A stretch of 19,295 nucleotides of DNA from an archaeon (lineage in GTDB: Archaea; Thermoproteota; Nitrososphaeria; Conexivisphaerales; UBA164), in contig JAJZYL010000005.1 in the NCBI GenBank assembly GCA_021798095.1, positions 1 to 19,295 of the forward strand, read 5' to 3'. Made by a program: the position numbers and the translations under genes. Positions 1 to 6,546 of the stretch are shown here, piece by piece. The notes beneath the pieces were generated by a model, which saw nothing but the letters and a program-made list of their open reading frames with translations, was not told where the DNA came from and searched no databases. Within the stretch, counting starts at the first letter, position 1. Each line of letters begins with the position of its first letter.

Positions 1-1
1 A

Positions 2-154
2 CTCGTTCCTGATGGCGCATTCATATACGTTGAATTTGCACACAAACAGGAAATCAGAAGGCATTTAGGAGAATTAGGTTTTAACATATCTTATAGAAAA
101 GGTTTTCATCGGGAAACAGTCATAGCGACTAAATCGTCTTCTCTGGGAGCCTGA
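2..154 (+). CDS. Probable class I SAM-dependent methyltransferase, C-terminal fragment
   Basis: An open frame runs in from the left edge and gives 50 residues before a TGA stop. The visible part begins LVPDGAFIYVEF and continues to a GF-x-I-x-Y-R-K-G segment and TVIATK. This resembles the last strands of Rossmann-type methyltransferases of the HemK/PrmC kind: a 'pGG' turn, a strand ending in E, a helix, then 'GF' and a final strand. The catalytic and SAM-binding parts lie outside the window, so substrate and family cannot be fixed. It is followed by a hairpin and T-tract, so it probably ends its own transcription unit. The call rests on a weak pattern match and could be wrong. Confidence 0.4.
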   Translation, partial: LVPDGAFIYVEFAHKQEIRRHLGELGFNISYRKGFHRETVIATKSSSLGA

Positions 155-194
155 ACCATAAAATATCAATGGATAGGCGAGGAATCTCCCTGAC

Positions 195-238
195 AACAGG
201 ATAAATTATGGCCCTGTTCTTCTCTACACCCTTTTTTT
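195..238 (+). terminator. Hairpin plus T7 tract after the methyltransferase gene
   Basis: AACAGG (195-200) and CCTGTT (213-218) are perfectly complementary and would form a 6-bp stem with a 12-base loop. A run of seven T follows at 232-238, and a second T7 lies at 286-292. T-rich tracts are enough for termination by archaeal RNA polymerase, so this is the likely 3' end of the upstream transcript. The rest of the 243-base gap (155-397) holds the repeat and promoter elements described separately, and no RNA gene was recognised there. Confidence 0.45.
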
Positions 239-323
239 ATACACAAACATTAAATAGTTTTATAACTTATCTCGAATCATGCCTGTTTTTTTAAAATATA
301 CTCATAGTCCAGGGGATGCGGCC

Positions 324-345
324 TTAAAAGGTCAAGTTAAAAGGT
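324..345 (+). repeat. Tandem direct repeat TTAAAAGGT x2
   Basis: TTAAAAGGT occurs at 324-332 and again at 337-345, 13 bases apart start to start. The same word forms the TATA-like box of the thioredoxin reductase promoter elsewhere in this window. It could therefore be two alternative TATA boxes or a repeated regulator site ahead of the gene at 398. Confidence 0.5.
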
Positions 346-363
346 ACAGCGGTGGACCCGGCC

Positions 364-377
364 TATGTATAATTATG
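364..377 (+). promoter_or_regulatory. TATA box for the nucleotide-sugar module
   Basis: TATGTATAATTATG is centred near 371, about 26 bases before the ATG at 398. This is the archaeal TATA-to-start distance and predicts a leaderless transcript. No Shine-Dalgarno sequence precedes the ATG, which fits. Confidence 0.5.
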
Positions 378-397
378 TTCGCGTGAGTTGAACTACA

Positions 398-1453
398 ATG
401 ACGGATTTGGCGGTCTACGGCATATCGTCAGAGGTGTTCCAACTGGTCAGCTCACTTGACTTCGATCATGTTACGTTTATAGATGAAACACTGAAGATTC
501 CCACCAAAATAGAAAGGAATAGGATGCCCAATAACCTAGAGCAATTCCTCAGGCATGATATATCTGACATTGCGTCGTTCAGCGATAGCATAGGGAACGC
601 GACGGTGGTGCTCTTTGCTCCAAAGGTCAAAAGGTGGGGGGAGGACGCACGGGGCAATATGCTCTCGCACGTTAAAGAGGTAGCAAAGCTGCTTAAGCGT
701 GGACAATACCTGGTCAACATGGCGCCGAGCGAGTATGGGCTCAATCAGGAGATCATAAGGTTGGTAGAAGCGCTCAGCGGCTTAAGGGATGGTGAAACGA
801 TAAACTATGCGTATGCCCCTATAGCCACGGAAGGCAAGCTTGAGCCATATGCAGGAACGGCCGGAGGAAGGGTGCATGATATGCTTGGCATCACGACCTC
901 ATTTGGGCTTAATGAAGCAGAGCTGATGCACTTTAGCAGCGTAATTGAGAAGTTTACACCAAAGTTTCTACGGGCTTCATTTCCTAACCTTGAAGGGGAG
1001 TACTTTATCGATGAACTGGTGAGGGGGACATGCGACTTGAACCTCATCGATCGGTCATTTCCTAGGGGATCTGCAATAATCATGGTTGCAGTATCCTTCC
1101 TCAAGGCGATCGACGCCTTCTTGGACGAACTGCTTATCACCGTCAAACGGAAGGCCAGGGAGTTAGGATATAGGACAAAGCATACCAACATCAAATTGCT
1201 TTGGGATGTGGATGAATATGGATTGAGGGGCGAAGGGCCATATTGGAAGGATGCGGCTTTACAAAGGCTATCGGAGTCATTTGCAAGGGTTGACTGGCTC
1301 TCCTATTCAGATCTGAAAAACGTCTTGGTCAATAGCGGTATAAGGAAGGACGACATATTGGTGGCCTGTGATCGTCCTACAGAAGAATTTCTAAGGAAAA
1401 GGGGGGCCGGCGGCAACATTATAATTGCCAAGACATCCGCAAAAACATATTAA
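398..1453 (+). CDS. Divergent UDP-glucose/UDP-GlcNAc dehydrogenase-like protein
   Basis: A 351-residue protein whose residues about 67-148 follow the core of the UDP-glucose/GDP-mannose dehydrogenase family. A strand (NATVVLFAP, 67-75) is followed by a helix, then KRGQYLVNMAPSEYG (100-114), where the family has 'kG.LVI.eSTVpPGT'. Next come a helix ending in EALSGLRDGE (124-133) and YAYAPIATEGK (137-147), which parallels the family's 'YaPER...G'. The N-terminus (LAVYGISSEV) lacks the family's GxGxxG dinucleotide motif, and no 'GGsC' catalytic cysteine motif is visible; C212 sits in a different setting (VRGTCDL). Known enzymes oxidise a nucleotide sugar to its uronic acid with two NAD+. This one may be altered in activity or inactive. 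It lies 22 bases before a Gfo/Idh oxidoreductase, the pairing seen in WbpA/WbpB-type pathways. The family call is moderate and the activity is unproven. Confidence 0.45.
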   Translation: MTDLAVYGISSEVFQLVSSLDFDHVTFIDETLKIPTKIERNRMPNNLEQFLRHDISDIASFSDSIGNATVVLFAPKVKRWGEDARGNMLSHVKEVAKLLKRGQYLVNMAPSEYGLNQEIIRLVEALSGLRDGETINYAYAPIATEGKLEPYAGTAGGRVHDMLGITTSFGLNEAELMHFSSVIEKFTPKFLRASFPNLEGEYFIDELVRGTCDLNLIDRSFPRGSAIIMVAVSFLKAIDAFLDELLITVKRKARELGYRTKHTNIKLLWDVDEYGLRGEGPYWKDAALQRLSESFARVDWLSYSDLKNVLVNSGIRKDDILVACDRPTEEFLRKRGAGGNIIIAKTSAKTY

Positions 1454-1454
1454 C
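1445..1454 (+). promoter_or_regulatory. Possible internal TATA box for the Gfo/Idh gene
   Basis: ACATATTAAC overlaps the stop codon of the preceding gene and is centred about 26 bases before the ATG at 1476, where no Shine-Dalgarno sequence exists. It may give the second gene its own leaderless transcript. The alternative is simple readthrough from the promoter at 364-377. Confidence 0.35.
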
Positions 1455-1475
1455 CTTCAGTTCGACATTTAAATC

Positions 1476-2402
1476 ATGGTAAAGGTTGGGCTTATAGGCG
1501 CCGGCGGCTGGGGTAAGAATCATGCGCGCACGCTTTACGAACTGGGCGCACTGTATGGAGTTTATGATATTGATGATGAACGAAGAAAGGAGTTCTCCAA
1601 AAAATATCAGGTAAGATCTTTTGATACGCTTGATGAACTGGTTACGAGCGATATTGATGGAGCTGTAGTGGCCACCCCTACGGCCACCCACGTAGACATT
1701 TTGATGAAGCTGGTCGAGTCGGGGAAGAATGTGCTAGTGGAGAAGCCCTTTGTAGCCGCATATAAGGACGGGGCCGTCATACTGGACAGGCTGAGCGCCG
1801 GGAAGGGGTTCGTCGGCGTAGGATATATTGAAAGGTTCAACCCAGCCGTTGGGTACGTTAAAGAAGCGATAGATTCCAAACGGTTAGGAAAGCTCATCCT
1901 GCTAGAATTTCACCGGGAGGGCAGGTGGCCCAACCGCATCGGGGACGTTGGCGTAGTGCTTGATACCATGGTCCACGATATCGACACAAGCAGGTACCTT
2001 ACTGGAATGCATCCGTCAACGGCATTCGCGCGGGTTTCAAAGGTTAGGAATAACGTGGAGGATCTGGCGGTGCTCCTGTTGGACTTCGGCGAAGGGGTTA
2101 CCGCCTCAATGGTTGCCAACTGGATAACTCCAAAAAAGGATAGGAGGTTATCGGCGGTATTTGAAGAGGGGATCATCCAGATCAATTTTATCACCCAGGA
2201 AATCAGGGTTGATACAGAATCGGAGACGGTGATCCCACGCCTTCAGACCAAGGAGCCACTGATGCTAGAGGACCAGGCATTTATAGATTCGATCTTAGGT
2301 AAAAGGAAGTTCCCCATACAGGCTAAGGATGCGATTGAGAACAACCGTATCGCAGAGGCCGCCCTCCTTTCTGCTGAAAGAGGGATACCTGTATTCATTT
2401 AA
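1476..2402 (+). CDS. Gfo/Idh/MocA-family oxidoreductase, nucleotide-sugar 3-dehydrogenase-like
   Basis: A complete 308-residue NAD(P)-dependent sugar oxidoreductase. The N-terminal Rossmann fold shows VGLIGAGGWGKNHART (GxGxxG at 8-13). The family's EKP motif is in VLVEKPF (86-92), with the lysine K90 that contacts cofactor and substrate. The catalytic-domain motif is DTMVHDID (163-170), with H167 and D168 at the usual acid/base place. The stretch GVGYIERFNPAV (114-125) is typical of the WbpB/WlbA branch, which oxidises C3 of UDP-GlcNAc or UDP-GlcNAcA, so that type of substrate is the best inference. It follows a dehydrogenase-like gene by 22 bases, suggesting a shared pathway for surface-glycan sugars. 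The aminotransferase and acetyltransferase that normally follow in such pathways are not in the window. Its 3' end overlaps the opposing gene by 8 bases. Confidence 0.8.
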   Translation: MVKVGLIGAGGWGKNHARTLYELGALYGVYDIDDERRKEFSKKYQVRSFDTLDELVTSDIDGAVVATPTATHVDILMKLVESGKNVLVEKPFVAAYKDGAVILDRLSAGKGFVGVGYIERFNPAVGYVKEAIDSKRLGKLILLEFHREGRWPNRIGDVGVVLDTMVHDIDTSRYLTGMHPSTAFARVSKVRNNVEDLAVLLLDFGEGVTASMVANWITPKKDRRLSAVFEEGIIQINFITQEIRVDTESETVIPRLQTKEPLMLEDQAFIDSILGKRKFPIQAKDAIENNRIAEAALLSAERGIPVFI

Positions 2403-2754
2403 CCCCAAGTTCCAGATACTTTGCACGGAAACGCTGGACAACATCGGCCATCTGTCTGGGCTTAAGGTTGTGCTTTGCTCTGATCATCGAGTTGGACGCG
2501 TATCTCGCACCGCACCCTATGGCTATCATTTGATTCTTGTTCAATTCATTGTAAAGACGTCTCTTCAGGGTTGCCTTTTTCCTATCAAGGTTAGCCCAGG
2601 CTGAAGCCAAATTTCTCAATCTATCCTCAAGGGATGCCACTTCCTTCATTTCCATATCTATGATATCTTGCACATATCGTTCACTTAGGCGTTCTGGGGG
2701 TATATTTAGGGCTAACCCCTTCTTCAGCACGTCCGACGGTAGCCTCCTTTCCAT
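2395..2754 (-). CDS. Small basic hypothetical protein, last gene of the importer operon
   Basis: 119 residues that I do not recognise. The ATG at 2754 lies two bases after the TAG of the gene upstream, so the two are very likely cotranslated. The sequence is predicted mostly helical. A leucine-rich, alternately charged segment (about residues 20-75, with EVASLEDRLRNLAS) suggests a coiled coil. The second half is basic (KKATLKRRLYNE, RAKHNLKPRQ), which might suit nucleic-acid or phosphate binding. There is no signal peptide or membrane segment, so it should be cytoplasmic. It ends inside the last codons of the convergent Gfo/Idh gene. Its function is unknown; its position suggests only a link to peptide import. 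Confidence 0.6.
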   Translation of the reverse strand: MERRLPSDVLKKGLALNIPPERLSERYVQDIIDMEMKEVASLEDRLRNLASAWANLDRKKATLKRRLYNELNKNQMIAIGCGARYASNSMIRAKHNLKPRQMADVVQRFRAKYLELGVK

Positions 2755-2756
2755 CG

Positions 2757-2993
2757 CTATCCCAGTTTCTCCTCCTCTGCAGCCAATTCATCTAAAACCT
2801 GAACTACTATGGAACGCTCTTTCACTGCATTGCTAATAGCAAGTTCCAGCTCGTCTATTTCACGTTGCTCCACGGCCATATCCCTTGAGCTGAGCAGCTC
2901 TAATTGTGTTATACAGCGTTCCCTGCGTGACCTTAATCCGCTAAGCTCATCCAGTAATCCCTCCAGTTCAGCATGGCCGGGCACATCTATCAA
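2757..2993 (-). CDS. Small acidic coiled-coil hypothetical protein
   Basis: 78 residues, almost entirely leucine/glutamate-rich heptad-like sequence (LEGLLDELSGL, then REIDELELAISNA and VLDELAAEEEKL), so a cytoplasmic helical hairpin or coiled coil is likely. I do not recognise the family. The TTG start at 2993 shares bases with the TGA of the upstream ATPase gene (TTGA). It is preceded by GGAGATGAT with 8-base spacing, the best Shine-Dalgarno match in the window, which argues that this small gene is real and well translated. A GTG at 2984 is the alternative start. It sits directly before a second small helical protein with a two-base gap. The two may form a complex, but that is inference. 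Confidence 0.6.
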   Translation of the reverse strand: MIDVPGHAELEGLLDELSGLRSRRERCITQLELLSSRDMAVEQREIDELELAISNAVKERSIVVQVLDELAAEEEKLG

Positions 2994-4282
2994 GCCTTAT
3001 TATCATCTCCAGCGTACAGCAGGCATGAAACTTTGCGGCCATCATGATTATACATTTTGGGCACCCGGTACCCCTTGATCTTCAGCTCAATATTAGTTCC
3101 ATGCCTTTCAAGGCCTTCAATCGCGGTCAGGCTTTTCATGTTGCCCTTCTCCTCATTTATGATCCTTTCGAGCACCCCTTCGTCCCCCGCCGATGCGTTG
3201 TTGATCACGAGGCTACCGCCCGCACCTGTTGAGACAACTGCTTTATCGTTAAATGAACCTGCGAACTTGTCATTCACTAAATACTTCAGGTCGGTTGCTA
3301 TTTCGTCAGCAGTCCATCCACATATCCCAAAGGCCATGGGGCATCTAGGGTGGAAAACGCAGCCCTGTGGCGGATTGATCAGGTTCGGCGTATCGCCTTT
3401 CAGTATTATTCTATTGGGCTTGACCATTTTACCAGGCACGGCAGAAATCAGCGCAATTGTATACGGGTGGACTGGGTTCAATATGACGTCCTCCTTTGGA
3501 CCGCTTTCGACGATCTTCCCAGCATACATTACGTTAACCTGATCAGCCATATATGAGATCACGGCTATATTGTGAGTTATTATGACCATCCCTATATGGT
3601 ATTTTTCCCTTATCTTGCGCAGTAACGACAGGATCTGGGCTTGTACAGAAACGTCGAGGGCGCTGGTAGGCTCGTCCAACACCAAGAACTTGGGAAGCGT
3701 AGCCATTCCCCTGGCCAGGGCCACCCTTTGCTTTTGGCCGCCAGAGAGCTCGTGTGGATATCTATATGCAAAGTCCCTCGGCAATCCGACCTCCTCCAGC
3801 AATTCCATGCATCTGTCGACCGCCTTATCAGGTTTCATATAATTCATAGCCAGCAGGGGCTCTGTTATGATACTCATGACGTTCATGCGCGGGTCCAATG
3901 AGGAATAGGGGTCCTGAAATACCATGTTCATGCCGCTTCTGATTTTCTTCAATTTTTCCCCTTTTTTCTTAAAGATCGAGTATTCCATCTCTATGCTGGC
4001 TGCGCCCTTGGCATCGCCATCCCTGCGGAAACCGTCGTATTCCCTGAGGACGTCATCAGGAATATCAAAAAGTACGGTCCCTGCAGATGGGCTTAACAGC
4101 CCCAGGAGCGTTCTGCCCAAGGTGCTTTTGCCGGAGCCGCTCTCTCCAACTACACCCACTATCTGCCCTTCTCCGACCTGAATATCCACGCTATCAACGG
4201 CCCTGAGCCTTAATGGTTTGCCGAATGCACTGTTCGCCTTGATCTCAAACTCCTTTGTAAGCCTCCTGGCTGCTATTATCAA
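2990..4282 (-). CDS. Oligopeptide/dipeptide ABC transporter ATPase, OppF/DppF type, with C-terminal insertion
   Basis: A 430-residue cytoplasmic ATPase that would power peptide import with the paired D-type ATPase. Walker A is GESGSGKST (46-54), Q-loop glutamine Q123 (VFQDP), signature LSGGQKQR (179-186), Walker B FLVLDEP (199-205) and switch histidine H237 (ITHN). The C-terminal oligopeptide/dipeptide domain follows (NPVHPYTIALISAVPG, then GCVFHPRCP). The family's cysteine set is C308, C314, C321 and a last one near the end. Here the last cysteine (C420, RKVSC) is separated by about 98 residues instead of the usual short spacer, so an insertion of some 80 residues splits the motif. A charged stretch around 77-116 also lengthens the region before the Q-loop. 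The start is TTG, overlapping the upstream stop (TTGA), with a GGGGG stretch 7 bases upstream. Confidence 0.9.
   Translation of the reverse strand: MIIAARRLTKEFEIKANSAFGKPLRLRAVDSVDIQVGEGQIVGVVGESGSGKSTLGRTLLGLLSPSAGTVLFDIPDDVLREYDGFRRDGDAKGAASIEMEYSIFKKKGEKLKKIRSGMNMVFQDPYSSLDPRMNVMSIITEPLLAMNYMKPDKAVDRCMELLEEVGLPRDFAYRYPHELSGGQKQRVALARGMATLPKFLVLDEPTSALDVSVQAQILSLLRKIREKYHIGMVIITHNIAVISYMADQVNVMYAGKIVESGPKEDVILNPVHPYTIALISAVPGKMVKPNRIILKGDTPNLINPPQGCVFHPRCPMAFGICGWTADEIATDLKYLVNDKFAGSFNDKAVVSTGAGGSLVINNASAGDEGVLERIINEEKGNMKSLTAIEGLERHGTNIELKIKGYRVPKMYNHDGRKVSCLLYAGDDNKA
3002..3010 (-). promoter_or_regulatory. Strong Shine-Dalgarno site for the 78-residue coiled-coil gene
   Basis: Read on the minus strand this is GGAGATGAT, one mismatch from the full archaeal SD GGAGGTGAT, 8 bases from the TTG at 2993. 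It lies inside the end of the ATPase gene and fixes the TTG start. Confidence 0.65.
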
Positions 4283-5649
4283 TTTTGTTCCCCCTTTTGC
4301 CCTTCATAGAGGTAACACGCCACAAGATGTTCATCTTCGACATATTTCATCTGCGGATTGTTTTCACGGCATTTATCCATTACATATGGGCACCTAGGGT
4401 GAAACATGCAGCCGCTGGGCGGAAACCTCATATCCGGGACCGCCCCGCCTATACCCTGTATTTCCCCTCCCTTTATGGTTGGCACGGCCGATATTAGCAT
4501 GGTGGTGTATGGATGAAGAGGCTTATTGAAGATAGCATCTACAGTAGCCACCTCAACTATCCTGCCAGCATACATGATGCCTATCCTGTCGCAAACTTCG
4601 GCCAGCACGGATAGATCGTGCGATATCAAAATGAATGAGGTGTTAAAGCGTTGCTTTAGATGCTTTAAAAGATCCAGGATTTGAGCCTGTACCGTAACAT
4701 CCAGCGCGCTGGTTGGCTCGTCCATTATGACTAATTCCGGGTTGTTGGCTAGCGCTATAGCTATTATTATCCTCTGTCTCATTCCGCCGGAGAGTTCGTG
4801 AGGATACATCTTTACCACCTCCTCCGGATTTGGAATTTCTAGTGATGATAGAAGCTCGACGGCCTTCGTATTGCCCTCTTTAATGAGGACGGCCTTTGAC
4901 ATCCTGTTTAGCCCTGGGATCCTCATCCACCCATCTATGCGACCCTGACTAACCACCCTTTGAAGTACGGCCATATCAAATCCACCAAGTCTTTCCGAAC
5001 GAAGGGAGAGGATCATCTTCTCCTTCCTAGCTATGCCAAGGTCGTTTCTTCTCCAGATGTTGAGCAGCTGTTCCTCGATTCCCTCCAGTTGCCTGGTTTC
5101 AGCGAAGGCCTTGATTGACTGTTCGTCTGCGCCATTCTCCAGTAGCTTAAGCGCTTCCCTTAAATCATCGTCTTTAACCTTCGACCTTGCCAGCCTTCTC
5201 TTGGCGAGAACCTCCGGCTGGTGCACCATCAAAGTCTCTGCTATCTGATAACCTATACGTAGGACCGGGTTCAGGCTCGTCATTGGATCCTGGAAGACCA
5301 TCGATATCCTGCTGCCACGTACGTTTATGAGCTGTTTATTCAATTTCTTCATTATATTTTCACTGTGTCTCAGATTGGGATTGTTCGCCTCCTTGGAAGC
5401 GAATTCCCTCAGAGTGGCTATCAGGTCCTTGCCATCCAGTAGTATTTCCCCATCGGTGACCACAGCGTTCCTTGGCAGAAGGCCTATGATGGTCAGGCCA
5501 AGGGTGGTCTTACCACATCCGCTCTCTCCGGCGATGCCCAGAATCTCGCCCTTCCTCAGTAAAATGTCCACGCCGTTCAGGGCCTTATATATACCCCTTC
5601 TGGTGTAGAATTGTTCCTTTAAATTTGAAACGTTAAGCGTGTACTCCAA
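4279..5649 (-). CDS. Oligopeptide/dipeptide ABC transporter ATPase, OppD/DppD type, with long helical insertion
   Basis: A 456-residue ATPase, much longer than the roughly 330 residues of bacterial OppD. Walker A is GESGCGKTT (41-49), Q-loop Q120 (VFQDP), signature LSGGMRQR (286-293), Walker B LVIMDEP (306-312) and switch H344 (ISHD). The C-terminal domain has HPYTTMLISAVP (379-390) and cysteines C414, C420, C427 and C445 (GCMFHPRCP ... CREN ... VACYL). Related transporters bind a [4Fe-4S] cluster with this set. The extra length is an insertion of about 115 residues (roughly 146-260), mostly charged helix, between Q-loop and signature, plus about 30 residues before the Q-loop. The TTG start lies one base after the upstream TGA with GGAGGAG five bases before it. 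Confidence 0.9.
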   Translation of the reverse strand: MEYTLNVSNLKEQFYTRRGIYKALNGVDILLRKGEILGIAGESGCGKTTLGLTIIGLLPRNAVVTDGEILLDGKDLIATLREFASKEANNPNLRHSENIMKKLNKQLINVRGSRISMVFQDPMTSLNPVLRIGYQIAETLMVHQPEVLAKRRLARSKVKDDDLREALKLLENGADEQSIKAFAETRQLEGIEEQLLNIWRRNDLGIARKEKMILSLRSERLGGFDMAVLQRVVSQGRIDGWMRIPGLNRMSKAVLIKEGNTKAVELLSSLEIPNPEEVVKMYPHELSGGMRQRIIIAIALANNPELVIMDEPTSALDVTVQAQILDLLKHLKQRFNTSFILISHDLSVLAEVCDRIGIMYAGRIVEVATVDAIFNKPLHPYTTMLISAVPTIKGGEIQGIGGAVPDMRFPPSGCMFHPRCPYVMDKCRENNPQMKYVEDEHLVACYLYEGQKGEQN

Positions 5650-5650
5650 A

Positions 5651-6535
5651 TCAGCTCCTCCGCCTCGGGTCGATCACATCCCTCAGACCGTCACCAAGCA
5701 AGTTTACAGCCAAGGCAAACACCGTGATGGCCACCCCCGGAAAGATGACGGCCCATGGAGCCGTTTGAACGTAATTAAGGCCCAGGCTAGTTAAATAACC
5801 CAACTCGGGTACCTTCGCGTTTGCTATAAATCCGATAAACGCTAGCGTGGAAAATATCACCATTATCGATCCTAGATCCAGTGAGATCTGGATGAACACT
5901 GGAGGCAGGGCGTTGGGTAATATGTGTCTGAACATTATCCTCGTCCTGCTTACTCCTGAGGCTTTTGCGGCCTCTACGTAGGTGAACTCCTTTGTCGACA
6001 GCGTCTGGCTCCTTGTATACCTTGCATACAGCGGCCACCAGACCAGCGCTAGCGCGAGAGACATATACATCAAGCTCCTGCCTAAGATGAATCCTATTGC
6101 TAGGGCGAGTATTAGGTAAGGTATGCTGAAGAATATATCGGTTATCCTCATCACTGTTTCGTCCAGCAGGCCCCCAACAGTCGCTGAAACTACACCTATT
6201 ACGGCGCCGGCAACCGCGCCCACAGCTACCACCAGTATGGAATAAAACAGATCTATCCTTATCGCCTTCAGTATGCTGGTGTACAGGTCAACACCAGGGA
6301 AGGTCGTACCAAAAGGGTGGGCCCATGATGGTGGTAAGGGTACCGGGTTTGTGAAATTTGGCACAAGTGTATTTACCTGTGTGATGCCCAGAAGGCCAGG
6401 GTCGAACTGCATTATCAGCGCATCTGCCACATAGATGAGCACTATTATCAGGCCAACTAGGGCCGTCCTGTTCGCAAGGAAGACCCTGATCGACAGCTTT
6501 GTGTTATCCCATCTTTTAGCCCTTTCTTCATTCAA
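5651..6535 (-). CDS. Peptide ABC transporter permease, OppC/DppC type
   Basis: A 294-residue inner-membrane permease with about six hydrophobic segments, the first at about 25-45. The region HPFGTTFPGVDLYTSILKAI (73-92) is the family's 'HPfGTD..GrDvfsr...G' signature. EFTYVEAAKASGVS (183-196), followed by HILPNALPP, is the EAA loop that couples to the ATPases. It would form the heterodimeric channel with the B permease. The start is TTG with GAGGG (6544-6548) eight bases upstream. An ATG three bases further on is out of frame. It starts 11 bases after permease B ends and ends one base before ATPase D begins, so cotranslation is expected. Confidence 0.92.
   Translation of the reverse strand: MNEERAKRWDNTKLSIRVFLANRTALVGLIIVLIYVADALIMQFDPGLLGITQVNTLVPNFTNPVPLPPSWAHPFGTTFPGVDLYTSILKAIRIDLFYSILVVAVGAVAGAVIGVVSATVGGLLDETVMRITDIFFSIPYLILALAIGFILGRSLMYMSLALALVWWPLYARYTRSQTLSTKEFTYVEAAKASGVSRTRIMFRHILPNALPPVFIQISLDLGSIMVIFSTLAFIGFIANAKVPELGYLTSLGLNYVQTAPWAVIFPGVAITVFALAVNLLGDGLRDVIDPRRRS
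5655..5661 (-). promoter_or_regulatory. Shine-Dalgarno site deciding the TTG start of the D-type ATPase
   Basis: On the minus strand this reads GGAGGAG, five bases before the TTG at 5649 and inside the end of the permease C gene. No ATG is available nearby in frame, so the SD sequence supports TTG. Confidence 0.6.
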
Positions 6536-6546
6536 TTTTCAATCCC

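Noticed and set aside
300..397. A tRNA or other structured RNA gene in the G/C-rich stretch before 398
   Set aside because: No acceptor stem pairing or T-loop (GGTTCRA) consensus could be built. The stretch is better explained by the repeat and promoter.
805..1194. A 129-codon open frame on the minus strand
   Set aside because: It is the mirror of the dehydrogenase-like gene, with no SD sequence, TATA box or domain pattern.
1468..1474. ATTTAAA as promoter of the Gfo/Idh gene
   Set aside because: It is only a few bases from the start codon, too close for a TATA box. The better-placed candidate is at 1445-1454.
3057..3542. A 161-codon open frame on the plus strand
   Set aside because: It lies antisense inside the F-type ATPase gene, whose Walker and signature motifs are intact. 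The peptide is low-complexity and has no promoter or recognised domain.
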